Counted from the stretch's first letter, positions 27,073-37,090 are shown. The stretch: 64,000 nucleotides of DNA from Hyphomonadaceae bacterium UBA1933 (GCA_002337085.1 DDFH01000003.1:1-64000), one strand, 5' to 3'. Numbers and translations are program-made. The notes: generated by a model not told the origin, from the sequence alone.

Positions 27073-28152
27073 ATGTTCAATGTTGAAAGATTAGAGCTGG
27101 CACGAAAACGTCGCCAGCTAACAGCACGTGAAATTGCAAAACTTGCAGAAATCACTGATATTTATTACTCTAATATAATTAAGCTAGTTAGAACCCCTAG
27201 CGATGAATTAGTTGCTAGATTCTCTGAAATTCTAGGTTTCCCATTAAGTTTTTTTTACAAACCTGATTTTGATACCATTACACCTGAAGCGGTTAGTTTC
27301 AGAAGTTTAAAATCACTTACTTCTAAATCGCGAAATGCAGCCTTATCTGCGGGAGAGCTTGCATATGAATTCATGGATTATTTTAAGGAAAAATTTGAAC
27401 TCCCAAAATTAGAATTGCCAGATTTATCCAAGCATAATACGCCTCAAGCGGCAGCAATTGGATTAAGAAATGAATGGGGTTTAGGCGATAGACCAATTGG
27501 GAATCTTATCGCATTGATGGAAGCTAAAGGCATTAGGGTATTTTCTTTATGTGAAGATACGAGAAAGCTAGATGCTTATTCAGTATGGCGTGATGATGAG
27601 CCATATATTTTCTTAAACACTCAAAAAACCTCTGAAAGAACCAGGTTTGATGCAGCTCATGAATTAGGGCACTTGGTTTTGCATAGACATGGTGATTGCA
27701 CTGGAAAAGAAGTTGAAGCTGAAGCCGACAAGTTTGCTTCTGAATTCTTAATGCCTGAAAATGACGTTCGTATGGAAATAAATTACTTTTATAACATTGA
27801 GCAATTAATCAGAAAAAAATCTCGATGGGGCGTTTCCCTTAAAGCTTTAGTTTATCGCATTCATAAGCTTGGAATTTCTACTGACTGGCAGTATAGAAAC
27901 ACTATGATTAACATCTCTAAAACATATAAAAATTCAGAAGTGAATGAGATGCCGCGCGAGTATTCCTCAATTTTACAGCAATTATTGAGAGAATGTTGGA
28001 AAGATGGAATTACAAAAGAGAAGATTGCTCATGAATTGCATATTCCAGAATTTGAAATTGAAGATTTAATATTTGGATTAGCATCGCCGCACCCCCAAAA
28101 AAATGATAATTCTAGTTTGGAAACTAAAAGCGTTCTTAGTGTTGTAAAATAA
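27073..28152 (+). CDS. XRE-HTH plus ImmA/IrrE metalloprotease
   Basis: 359 residues. An N-terminal Cro/C1-type helix-turn-helix (RQLTAREIAKLAEITDIYYSNI) is followed by an ImmA/IrrE domain with the zinc motif DAAHELGHLVLHRH (HExxH-type His-Glu at about 196) and the downstream Glu in EAEADKFASEFLMP. Such proteins cleave phage-type repressors or act as COG2856 TA components. The C-terminal 60 residues are an extra helical tail with a second HTH-like stretch (ITKEKIAHELHIPEFEIEDL). It pairs with the unknown upstream gene and may regulate the element or sense infection. Confidence 0.85.
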   Translation: MFNVERLELARKRRQLTAREIAKLAEITDIYYSNIIKLVRTPSDELVARFSEILGFPLSFFYKPDFDTITPEAVSFRSLKSLTSKSRNAALSAGELAYEFMDYFKEKFELPKLELPDLSKHNTPQAAAIGLRNEWGLGDRPIGNLIALMEAKGIRVFSLCEDTRKLDAYSVWRDDEPYIFLNTQKTSERTRFDAAHELGHLVLHRHGDCTGKEVEAEADKFASEFLMPENDVRMEINYFYNIEQLIRKKSRWGVSLKALVYRIHKLGISTDWQYRNTMINISKTYKNSEVNEMPREYSSILQQLLRECWKDGITKEKIAHELHIPEFEIEDLIFGLASPHPQKNDNSSLETKSVLSVVK

Positions 28153-28171
28153 TAAAAAGAAAGTCTGTTTC

Positions 28172-28270
28172 ATGCCCACACTTGATTGGTGTGGTAAAAG
28201 GGTGGTTATTAATCATCACCGAGAAGTGTCATGTCGTCTTGTCACTTTCGAAAGGTTAAAAGTTAGATAG
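28172..28270 (+). pseudogene. Relic duplicate of the mod 5' end
   Basis: MPTLDWCGKRVVINHHREV at 28172 closely matches the first residues of the Mod protein encoded at 28408 (MPTLDWLGKRAVVNHHREV), and about 12 bp upstream of both ATGs are also similar. Similarity fades after about 25 codons and a stop follows at 28268-28270. It is a second, truncated mod start 236 bp ahead of the real one. This suggests replacement or partial deletion of an earlier mod allele. Confidence 0.75.
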
Positions 28271-28407
28271 ACCACGAAGAAGGGAATTAATCGGTGCAAG
28301 ACGTCAATATCCAAGCTACTCATATCTATTAATCTTACAGCCAATATTGACATAACGCGCGTGTAAGTTGAAAACAGACTTATTAATTCAGAAGGATAAA
28401 CTGATTC

Positions 28408-30156
28408 ATGCCCACACTTGATTGGCTTGGTAAAAGGGCGGTGGTTAATCATCACCGCGAAGTGCCATATCGCCTTATTCATTGCGATAAGACCAAAAGT
28501 GTTGGTGATCCTGACGCGGGCAATTTATTGGTGCAGGGTGACAATCTTGAAGCCCTAAAAGCCCTTTTGCCATATTATGCAGGCAAGGTGAAGTGCATCT
28601 ATATCGACCCGCCATATAATACTGGCAATGAAGGGTGGGTTTATAATGATAATGTCAATAGCCCCGAAATAAAGGCTTGGCTTGGCTCTGTGGTGGGCAA
28701 AGAAGCCGAAGACCTTTCGCGCCATGATAAATGGCTTTGCATGATGTATCCACGCCTTAGATTGCTCAAAGAGTTTTTGCGTGATGATGGGGTTATTCTA
28801 ATTTCTATTGATGATTTCGAAGTCGCCCACCTAAGGGAGATTATGGACGAAATATTTGGGCGCAACAATTTCATTGCTCAGATAGTTTGGGAAAAATCAA
28901 GGAAAAATGACGCTAAGTTTATTTCAGTAGGTCACGAATATATTTGTGTTTATGCGAAGAGCCTGAATTATTTAAAGAATATCGGGACTAAATGGCGCGA
29001 AAAAACCGAGGGAATGCAACTAATAAGCAAAGAATATAATCGCTTAAAGTCGATACATAGCGAAGATTTGAATGCAATCGAAACTGGTATTAGGAAATTT
29101 TATTCTTCAATTGATAAAAAACACCCTTCAAAAGCATATAGTCGATACAATAAGGTTGATAAGGATGGTGTTTGGCGGGACGATAATATGTCATGGCCAG
29201 GTGGTGGTGGTCCGAAATACGATGTAATTCACCCCGTTACTGGTCAAGTTTGCGCCGTTCCGTCTGGTGGATGGCGTTATTCAACTCCCGAAAAAATGAA
29301 TTTAATGATTGAGAAAGGCGTAGTTGTATTCCGAGATGACCATACAGAGCCACCAATTCGAAAGACCCGTTTGCTTAAAGCTGTTGATACTGAAAGCGAA
29401 AATGACGACGAAGGCTTGAAGGTTATGACTTCTTATTTTTTTAGAAGTTCATTGCAGGCAAGCAATGTAATAAGTTCGATTTTTGGAAAGAAAGCATTTG
29501 ATTACCCAAAAGACCATGAAATTCTCGCGAGTTTGATAGACTATGTAAGTGATGATGGTGACCTAATAATGGATTCATTCGCAGGTTCAGGCACAACGGC
29601 GCAGGCAGTTCTTTCATTGAATAAAAGCTATGGAGGGAATCGCAAATTTTTACTCATTGAATTGGATAAAGATATATGTTCCGATATAACTGCAATTCGT
29701 ATTGGAAAAGTTATATCGGGGTATGAATATCTCGATAAAAAAGGTGAAAAGATTTCAATTGAGCCTTTGGGCGGTGGTTTCCGTTATTGCAATCTTGGCA
29801 CGCCATTGTTTGATGAATTTGGTAATATTTCCGAAGGAGTAACTTTCCAAGACCTTGCGGCACACGTTTTCTTTTGCGAAACAGGTTCACCAATTCCAAA
29901 ACGCGCTGAAACAGGAAACCCATTAATCGGCACATTCCAAGGGCGCGCAATTTATTTGCTTTATGATGGCGATAATATCGGCTTTGCCAATGCCAATGCG
30001 GGCAATGTTCTTTCACTTGATATTCTAAACAACCTTGAAAAACTGCCCGAACATTCACCGGTAATATATGGCGAAGGTTCAACGCTTTCCACTGAAACCT
30101 TGCGCGAAAATGGCGCAACCTTCAAGCAAATCCCTTATCAAATTGAGGGAGTGTAA
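28408..30156 (+). CDS. mod: Type III restriction-modification DNA methyltransferase (Mod)
   Basis: 582-residue beta-class N6-adenine methyltransferase. The catalytic motif DPPYNTG is near residue 67 (CIYIDPPYNTGNEGW) and the AdoMet motif FAGSGTT near residue 390 (LIMDSFAGSGTTAQAVL); this order defines the class. The central section (about 150-330) between them is the target-recognition region. In type III systems Mod gives sequence specificity and works alone as a methylase or with Res as a nuclease. It heads the operon mod-rhuM-res, with 2 nt to rhuM. A truncated copy of its own start lies upstream. Confidence 0.94.
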   Translation: MPTLDWLGKRAVVNHHREVPYRLIHCDKTKSVGDPDAGNLLVQGDNLEALKALLPYYAGKVKCIYIDPPYNTGNEGWVYNDNVNSPEIKAWLGSVVGKEAEDLSRHDKWLCMMYPRLRLLKEFLRDDGVILISIDDFEVAHLREIMDEIFGRNNFIAQIVWEKSRKNDAKFISVGHEYICVYAKSLNYLKNIGTKWREKTEGMQLISKEYNRLKSIHSEDLNAIETGIRKFYSSIDKKHPSKAYSRYNKVDKDGVWRDDNMSWPGGGGPKYDVIHPVTGQVCAVPSGGWRYSTPEKMNLMIEKGVVVFRDDHTEPPIRKTRLLKAVDTESENDDEGLKVMTSYFFRSSLQASNVISSIFGKKAFDYPKDHEILASLIDYVSDDGDLIMDSFAGSGTTAQAVLSLNKSYGGNRKFLLIELDKDICSDITAIRIGKVISGYEYLDKKGEKISIEPLGGGFRYCNLGTPLFDEFGNISEGVTFQDLAAHVFFCETGSPIPKRAETGNPLIGTFQGRAIYLLYDGDNIGFANANAGNVLSLDILNNLEKLPEHSPVIYGEGSTLSTETLRENGATFKQIPYQIEGV

Positions 30157-30158
30157 TC

Positions 30159-31184
30159 ATGGGCAACAATAATATTCAAAAGCGTGGTGATATACTTTTT
30201 TATTCAACTCCCGAAGGGCAAACCCGCCTTGAAGTTTTGTTCGAAAATGAAAGTTTTTGGCTTACTCAAAAACACATGGCGGATTTGTTTGATGTTGGTG
30301 TAAACACAATCAATTATCACCTCAAAGAGATTTTTGAATCGGGTGAATTAATTGAAGATTCAGTTATTCGAAAAATTAGAATAACTGCCGCAGACGGAAA
30401 AAACTATCTTACAAACTTCTATGATTTAGATGCGATTATCGCGGTGGGGTATCGGGTTAATTCGCGCCAAGCGACACAATTCAGAATTTGGGCGACCCAA
30501 ATCTTAAAAGAATACCTTATCAAAGGCTTTGCAATGGATGATGAACGTCTAAAGCAGGGCAAAGCATTTGGCAAAGATTATTTTGATGAGTTACTCGAAC
30601 GCATTCGCGAAATTCGTGCAAGCGAACGTCGGTTTTGGCAAAAAATCACAGATATTTTCCAAGAGTGTTCAATTGATTATGATAGTAAATCCGAAACCCG
30701 CGAATTGTTTTTTAAGTCAGTGCAAAATAAACTCCATTGGGCAGTAACAGGCAAAACGGCGGCGGAAATTATCAAATATAATGCGGACGCAACTAAGCCA
30801 AATATGGGGCTTAAAACATGGAAAAATGCGCCCAAGGGAAGAATTCAAAAAGCCGATGTTTCAATAGCCAAAAACTATCTCGATGAAAGCATCTTGAAGC
30901 AACTTGAACGGATTGTTGTCATGTATCTTGATTTTGCAGAAAGCCAAGCCGAGCGCAGAATAAGAATGACCATGAAAGATTGGGCGGATAAACTCGATGC
31001 TTTCTTGCGCTTTAATGAGTATGAAGTTTTGAATAATGCAGGTAAAGTGAAACATGAAGTTGCAAAGGCACTTGCTGAAAAAGAATATGAAAAATTCCGC
31101 GTTGAACAAGACCAAATTTATGAAAATGACTTTGAAAAACATATAAAGAAAATTGCAAAACCAAAGAGAAAAACCAATGACTAA
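30159..31184 (+). CDS. rhuM: RhuM-family protein
   Basis: 341 residues matching the RhuM family: FWLTQKHMADLFDVGVNTINYHLKEIF, then FYDLDAIIAVGYRVNSRQATQFRIWAT and the C-terminal QLERIVVMYLDFAESQAERR. First named from a Salmonella pathogenicity island, the family is common inside defence loci, and its biochemical role is unknown. The N-terminus looks like a DNA-binding helix-turn-helix. It is inserted between mod and res with tight spacing, so co-expression and a role in the R-M system are likely but unproven. Confidence 0.9.
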   Translation: MGNNNIQKRGDILFYSTPEGQTRLEVLFENESFWLTQKHMADLFDVGVNTINYHLKEIFESGELIEDSVIRKIRITAADGKNYLTNFYDLDAIIAVGYRVNSRQATQFRIWATQILKEYLIKGFAMDDERLKQGKAFGKDYFDELLERIREIRASERRFWQKITDIFQECSIDYDSKSETRELFFKSVQNKLHWAVTGKTAAEIIKYNADATKPNMGLKTWKNAPKGRIQKADVSIAKNYLDESILKQLERIVVMYLDFAESQAERRIRMTMKDWADKLDAFLRFNEYEVLNNAGKVKHEVAKALAEKEYEKFRVEQDQIYENDFEKHIKKIAKPKRKTND

Positions 31185-33816
31185 TTTTTCTCTTAAAGAA
31201 TATCAAATCGGAACGCTGGATGCACTCAAAGCCTATCTGCAAGAGGTTTTAAAACAGGGTGATGCGAACACCGCGTTTTATAAAATTACCAAAAGACCAT
31301 ATTACGAACTCGAACAATTAAAAGATTTGCCTTATATTTGTTTGCGTATTCCAACGGGCGGTGGAAAAACCATTATTGGTGCGCATTCGGTGGCGACAAT
31401 TTGCGATAATTATCTTTATCCTTCAAATGACAATCCCGTGGTTTTATGGCTAGTGCCTTCTAACCCAATCCTTAGCCAAACCCTTGCAAGTTTGCGCAAT
31501 CGCAATCACCCAAATCGACAGGCGTTAGCGCAAAAGTTCGGTGAAAATGTGCGAATTATGGACGTTTCCGAAGCATTATATGCCAAGCGCGCCGATTATG
31601 ATGGCGGGGCGGTGGTTATAGTTGCCACAATCCAATCATTCCGCGTGGACAATACCGAAGGGCGCAAAGTCTATGAAGCCAATGGCGAACTTATGGATAG
31701 TTTTAACACCCTTGACCCGCAAATCGCGGCAATCATGGAAAAAGGGCAAGCAGGCGAAATTGTGCCAAGTCTTGCCAATGTAATCCGAAGCCATCGTCCG
31801 ATTGTTATTATCGACGAAGCCCATAATGCGCGCACCGATTTGTCATTTGACGTTTTGGCGCGCCTTGCGCCGTCTATTATTCTTGAACTAACTGCAACCC
31901 CGATCACACCAAGCGAGCATAAGCCCGAAAAGGGCAAATATGCTTCAAATGTTTTGCATTCGGTTTCGGCGGCTGAATTAAAGGTTGCCGATATGATTAA
32001 GTTACCAGTCATATTGCGTGGTAATTCAGACCCCAATAATACAATCGCCGATGCAATTAACAAACTTGATGAATTGCAAGCCCATGCAGTCACCGAAGAA
32101 ACTAAAACCAATGAATTTGTGCGCCCGATTATGCTTTTACAAGCCGAAGCAAAAAGCAAAGACAAAGAGACTTTGCACGCCGAAGAATTGAAAAAGAAGC
32201 TAATGGTTGATTTTGCAATTCCCGAAAACCAAATTGCAATTGCCACTGGCGACACCAAAGGAATCGAAGGCATTGACCTTTTCGCACGCGATTGTGCAAT
32301 TCGGTTCATCATCACCCAATCGGCATTGCGAGAAGGGTGGGATTGTTCTTTTGCTTATGTGCTTTGTTCGGTTGCGGAACAAAAAGCAAGCCGCGCGGTG
32401 GAACAACTATTGGGGCGAGTTTTGCGAATGCCGAATGCGCGCCGCAAACAAGATGAGCTTTTAAACCAAGCATACGCCTTTGCCACTACAAATCATTTTC
32501 TTGATGCAGCAAATGCCCTTAAAGATGGAATGGTGCAAAATGGTTTTGAACGTATTGAAGCCCAAAACCTTGTAAAAACTCCTGACCCAAAATTTGATGG
32601 TTTTGACGCGGCAATAATCTTTGTAGAGAAATTGCCTGAAGGAACTGATTATAATGATGTCGCTGCAAAGATTAGTGTTGCCCTAGGCAATCATATTTCA
32701 ATTGACCCCGATAAAGGCACAATAACCGCCCATAGACCACTTACGAACTATGATAAGACCAATCTCGAACTAGCACTTCCAAATATTGCCAAGGCGACGA
32801 TTGCGACATTGGTGCTTAAGTCACAGGGCGCACGTTTGAATGAAAAGCCTGCAATTGTTGAAAGTATTCATTTTGCTGTTCCGCGCCTAGGGGTTTATAC
32901 CCAATATGGCTTGGAACTATTCAAATCAGATCATTATCTTTCAACCCCATGGGATATTGAAAAATATGACGCAAATGAAATTCTGAAATATTTTGCGCAA
33001 CCAAATGACAAAGCAGATGAAGCAATTGTCGATATTGATGCAAGTCAAAAAGTAACAATTAGCTTTGCCGATGAATTGCATAAGCAAATGTTGCTTGGCA
33101 CTTTTTCCGATGAATGGACAATGCCGCGCCTTGCCAATTGGCTTGATAGAAAAATCCCAATCAATTCGCGCAAAGACATTTTGCGAACTTCGTCAATTGC
33201 CTTCATTCGTTTGGTGATTGAGGTTTTGGAAAACAAATTGAAAATGGGTTTTGATGATATTGTTCGCGCAAGGTTCAAACTTGCTCGCGCAATAGAAGAA
33301 ACGCTAAAATCATTGCGTGACACCCGCGAAAAGCAATCTTTCAAATTGGCACTTGATGGCACATTGGGATTTGAGGTTAAAACTAATTCGGAATTGGAAT
33401 TGGTATTTGTCGAGAGCAAATATTCTTATTCGCAACCTTACAAAGGTACTTATCAATTTAAAAAGCACTTTTTCCAAGTCATTGGCGATTTGGATGATAA
33501 GGGCGAAGAATTTGAATGCGCGGTCTTTCTTGATAAAAACCCTAAAGTAAAAAAATGGATTCGTAATACAGCGAAGCAACCCAATTCATTCTGGCTTCAA
33601 TATTGTGACGGAAAATTTTATCCCGATTTTGTTGCGTTGTTAGAAGATGGGCGGGTGTTAGTTATTGAATATAAAGGTTCACACCTTGTGACCGCCGAAG
33701 AAGCTAAGAATAAGGACTTAATTGGCAAAATTTGGGCAGATACTTCCGCAGGCAAGTGTTTGTTTATAATGGTTGAAGAAAAACAATTCAGCTTGATTGA
33801 ACAATTAATTGGGTAA
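31177..33816 (+). CDS. res: Type III restriction endonuclease (Res)
   Basis: 879-residue SF2 helicase-nuclease. Walker A IPTGGGKTIIGAH is near residue 58, DEAH box VIIDEAHNART near 211, motif VI QLLGRVLRMP near 415, and the C-terminal PD-(D/E)xK nuclease YPDFVALLEDGRVLVIEYKG near 810. It needs Mod for recognition and cleaves after ATP-driven communication between two sites. ATG 31177 overlaps rhuM by 8 nt. The reading frame is full length with no damage seen. Confidence 0.95.
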   Translation: MTNFSLKEYQIGTLDALKAYLQEVLKQGDANTAFYKITKRPYYELEQLKDLPYICLRIPTGGGKTIIGAHSVATICDNYLYPSNDNPVVLWLVPSNPILSQTLASLRNRNHPNRQALAQKFGENVRIMDVSEALYAKRADYDGGAVVIVATIQSFRVDNTEGRKVYEANGELMDSFNTLDPQIAAIMEKGQAGEIVPSLANVIRSHRPIVIIDEAHNARTDLSFDVLARLAPSIILELTATPITPSEHKPEKGKYASNVLHSVSAAELKVADMIKLPVILRGNSDPNNTIADAINKLDELQAHAVTEETKTNEFVRPIMLLQAEAKSKDKETLHAEELKKKLMVDFAIPENQIAIATGDTKGIEGIDLFARDCAIRFIITQSALREGWDCSFAYVLCSVAEQKASRAVEQLLGRVLRMPNARRKQDELLNQAYAFATTNHFLDAANALKDGMVQNGFERIEAQNLVKTPDPKFDGFDAAIIFVEKLPEGTDYNDVAAKISVALGNHISIDPDKGTITAHRPLTNYDKTNLELALPNIAKATIATLVLKSQGARLNEKPAIVESIHFAVPRLGVYTQYGLELFKSDHYLSTPWDIEKYDANEILKYFAQPNDKADEAIVDIDASQKVTISFADELHKQMLLGTFSDEWTMPRLANWLDRKIPINSRKDILRTSSIAFIRLVIEVLENKLKMGFDDIVRARFKLARAIEETLKSLRDTREKQSFKLALDGTLGFEVKTNSELELVFVESKYSYSQPYKGTYQFKKHFFQVIGDLDDKGEEFECAVFLDKNPKVKKWIRNTAKQPNSFWLQYCDGKFYPDFVALLEDGRVLVIEYKGSHLVTAEEAKNKDLIGKIWADTSAGKCLFIMVEEKQFSLIEQLIG

Positions 33817-33858
33817 ACTGGAAGTGTTATAAAAATATGTTATAGTAAGGCGTTTGAA

Positions 33859-36800
33859 ATGGCAGATTTATTAATTGCACATTTAGAGACAAAATCAAAA
33901 GAGCATTCTGCTTTGCAACTTTTGCGTGACCAATGGGGTTTTGATAAAGAATTAATTCCCAAAGCATTGCAAAATATTGGAAATTTATTTCCACACTATA
34001 GTAGACATGATATATCACATAGTAAACAAATACTAATTAATATTGAACGCTTGCTAGGGGTCGATAATATTTCTAGATTGACAGCAACTGACACATGGTT
34101 GTTGCTTGAAGCTGCTTATTGGCATGATATTGGAATGGTGGTTCCAAATCGGGATATTGAACAAATTCTTAGTACTGTTGAATTTGAGGATTACATTGAC
34201 AGTATAAAAAATTCACCTAACCATGAGTTGAGTGATTTTGCAAAGGAATTTAGCGCATCAGATTTATCTAAATGTTTTTGTGGAGCGGAAACGCCTTTAG
34301 ATGCCGTAAATAAATTTAGGGAAATAATGGCTGAATGGTTTCGAAGGGAGCATGCAAAACGGGCAAGAAAAATTGTTGAGGAGCCTTGGGAAAGAATAGG
34401 GCTGCATTCACCAAGGACGGAATTAATTCCCAAGAGACTTTACCGAGTGCTAGGTAAAATATGCTATATGCACGGTCTTCCATTTTATAGTATGTTTGAA
34501 AAGGAAGGAATTCCATTCAAAGAAGCTGGCATGGCGCAAGAAGATTGCCATCCTAGATTTGTAGCGTGTCTGTTAAGGTTGGGTGATTTACTTGACGTAG
34601 ATGATAATAGGTTTTGTCCGGTTATGCAAAGCATCGCCGGAGAAACTCGTTCATTCACCAGCAGAGCTCATGAGGATAAACATTTAGGAATTAGGCATTT
34701 AAGAGTAGATAGAGATGCTATTTCCCTGAAGGCAGAGTGTGAGACTATTGAAGGCTACTTAGAGTGTTTTAAATGGTTCGATTGGCTGAAACAGGAGGTG
34801 GAATTACAAATAACCAATTGGAATAGAATTGTTCCAAGCAGAGAATTTGGTCTTCTCCCTGTTATTAAGGAGGCAAGTGTATCTATTAATGGTTCTCTCC
34901 AAATTTTAAATGAAGGACAAAGACCTCAAATAACTGTTGATTCTGAAAAAGCACTTAAGTTATTTCAGGGAGCTAATTTATATAAAAATAGCTTTGCATG
35001 TATTCGTGAATTAATACAAAATGCTATTGATGCTACATTAATAAAAATTTGGCTGACTAAGAAAAACCAATTTTCGTCTGAGCAATGGGGAGATCCGCTT
35101 AATGAAGAAATTGGGTCTGAATTTAGAAAATATAATATAGACATTTCCTTAATTGAAAAAGAAAATTCAAAAGACGAAATCGGAAAATCTATTTGGGAAA
35201 TGCGTATAAAAGATGACGGAATTGGTATATCCCTTGATGACTTGAAGTATATGTTAAATGTTGGCTTCTCAAGTGAGAATGTGAAGAAACAGCGTGTAAT
35301 TAAATCAATGCCAGAATGGATGAAACCATCAGGGAATTTTGGAATTGGGTTTCAAAGTGTTTTTATGATTGCAGATAAAGTTTGCCTAGAAACTAGAAGT
35401 GCCTTTACTAATGAGTTACTTAATATAGAAATTCATAGTCCAAATAGCAAAAATCAAGGATTAGCAATTATTAAGTCTTTGGGGCATGACAATTTCGGAA
35501 TATCAGGAACTACTATAGTTATTTCGTTTGAATTCGATAAAATAGCTAGAAGCTACACAATCAATCATGGTGAATCAAAAAATGTCGAAAAATATTTATC
35601 GAAATTTGACCCAGTATTAAGTGATAGCTTGCCATTACAAGCCGCTGAAATTGCCGATGAAATAGAAAAAGTAAGTAAATTATCACCCATTCATATTTGT
35701 GGTAAAATAGTTCCAGAAGGTTTAGAAGTTAGTCATATCAAATTTTCTGAAGATAAAAATCCTAGCACGGACGTTGGAATAAAACAAATATGTAGACATG
35801 AAACGGATGTTTTTCAAGTTAAGTTTCGTCCAAATGGAACAAACTATTCCAACTTTTCCGGTTACTACAGAGGGCAAGAATTTGAAACTAATAGGCATTT
35901 TCCATATATAGATGTGACAGTCAATATTTTGTCTGGAAAGGCCAATGAATGGCTAATGGCAAGTCGAGATAAAATTTCAAAAGAAGGCTCTGATCGACTT
36001 TTTTCTGCCATCGATGATTTAATTTATAATCACTTTAAGGAAGTGAAAATAGAAAACATTACAGATGAAAAAGATAAATATAATTACTCATTGTTCTTGG
36101 CATATAGAGCAATGCGAGATACAGAAAAATGGGAAAGTCTATATACGAAGTTTGGATCCATTTGGACACAAATGCCTTTAAATACAGAAGGAGATACTTA
36201 TAATAGCCTGGCTGAAAAAGGTACTTGGACTTTTGGAGTAGAAAATAATAGAGATGTGAATATTTCAGGGGTAATGCGACCTTTAAGTTGTGAATTAATG
36301 TTAGATCATAATAGTGGCGCAAGGTTGATGGATATAATATGTTATCAATGGAGTGGAATAGACAAAAGATTTATTCAATACGACATTAGCCAATTCAAAG
36401 ATACAGAAGGTAATGAAAACAGTGAGGAAATTAAGAATAATAGGCTAATAAAAAGAATGTCGCGGACTCGTTTAAATTCATTTACTAACGATGCTTTAGC
36501 TTACGCTTTATATAAGGCTATTGATGTCGTGTGGAGAAATCAGCGTTATTTTATCCCCGGCATAGAAAATTTTTCTACGCTATATCTTAATGACCTACCT
36601 TCTACATATACGGGGTTACTGTTTGATTATCATATGCCGGTAAAACATATATTGTTGCCATTTTTGTTTGAGAAGAACGAAGATAAATCTTCGGGAGCGA
36701 CATGCTTTGTAACTGCTAATAGAATGAAAGAAGTTTGTGAATGGACTAAGCGTAACCTATTCACCGATGCTACCCTTGAGGAAATTGCCTTTTCATATAA

Positions 36801-36885
36801 TGAATTAATTAAATATATAGATGAAGAGATTATGGCTAAATCAGTATATTCTGATGTATGGAAAAAGGCAAGAAATGTGAGTTGA
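33859..36885 (+). CDS. HD-domain protein fused to an HSP90/GHKL-type ATPase
   Basis: 1008 residues. The N-terminal HD phosphohydrolase-like domain carries HYSRHDISHSK near residue 46 and AAYWHDIGMVV near 88. It is followed by a GHKL ATP-binding domain with N-box ELIQNAIDAT (near 384), G1 DDGIGIS (near 452) and G2 GNFGIGFQSVF (near 492), then about 450 residues of unknown helical sequence. The HD plus HSP90-like pairing is described in predicted biological conflict systems, and its place at the end of a type III R-M cassette in a mobile element supports a defence role. Reaction and trigger are unknown. AAGG lies 9 nt before the ATG. The DNA is notably AT-rich. Confidence 0.8.
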   Translation: MADLLIAHLETKSKEHSALQLLRDQWGFDKELIPKALQNIGNLFPHYSRHDISHSKQILINIERLLGVDNISRLTATDTWLLLEAAYWHDIGMVVPNRDIEQILSTVEFEDYIDSIKNSPNHELSDFAKEFSASDLSKCFCGAETPLDAVNKFREIMAEWFRREHAKRARKIVEEPWERIGLHSPRTELIPKRLYRVLGKICYMHGLPFYSMFEKEGIPFKEAGMAQEDCHPRFVACLLRLGDLLDVDDNRFCPVMQSIAGETRSFTSRAHEDKHLGIRHLRVDRDAISLKAECETIEGYLECFKWFDWLKQEVELQITNWNRIVPSREFGLLPVIKEASVSINGSLQILNEGQRPQITVDSEKALKLFQGANLYKNSFACIRELIQNAIDATLIKIWLTKKNQFSSEQWGDPLNEEIGSEFRKYNIDISLIEKENSKDEIGKSIWEMRIKDDGIGISLDDLKYMLNVGFSSENVKKQRVIKSMPEWMKPSGNFGIGFQSVFMIADKVCLETRSAFTNELLNIEIHSPNSKNQGLAIIKSLGHDNFGISGTTIVISFEFDKIARSYTINHGESKNVEKYLSKFDPVLSDSLPLQAAEIADEIEKVSKLSPIHICGKIVPEGLEVSHIKFSEDKNPSTDVGIKQICRHETDVFQVKFRPNGTNYSNFSGYYRGQEFETNRHFPYIDVTVNILSGKANEWLMASRDKISKEGSDRLFSAIDDLIYNHFKEVKIENITDEKDKYNYSLFLAYRAMRDTEKWESLYTKFGSIWTQMPLNTEGDTYNSLAEKGTWTFGVENNRDVNISGVMRPLSCELMLDHNSGARLMDIICYQWSGIDKRFIQYDISQFKDTEGNENSEEIKNNRLIKRMSRTRLNSFTNDALAYALYKAIDVVWRNQRYFIPGIENFSTLYLNDLPSTYTGLLFDYHMPVKHILLPFLFEKNEDKSSGATCFVTANRMKEVCEWTKRNLFTDATLEEIAFSYNELIKYIDEEIMAKSVYSDVWKKARNVS

Positions 36886-36982
36886 GCGAAGATGCTTAAA
36901 TGAAAAAAGCTTACTATTTGGGTTGCTTCGTCATTTGCTTTAATATTTAAGAACGTGAGTGTGCTTTAGATTGATGGATTGG

Positions 36983-37012
36983 TTTGTAGCAATTGTAGCA
37001 GTGTAGCGTGTA
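36983..37012 (+). repeat. TGTAGC iteron array, right copy
   Basis: Four TGTAGC units spaced 7-9 bp. Positions 36983-37007 are the exact reverse complement of 20100-20124. Together the arrays form a 25-bp inverted repeat, the right one within 150 bp of attR. Of the surrounding 449 bp gene-free space (36886-37334), the rest holds attR, the arm-like repeat and the nitroreductase promoter. Confidence 0.75.
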
Positions 37013-37090
37013 GCAACGTGCAAAACTGCGAAATTCGTATCTTTAACTGGTTACTATTTTACAACGCGGGTAAAAATAATAATGGGGTTA

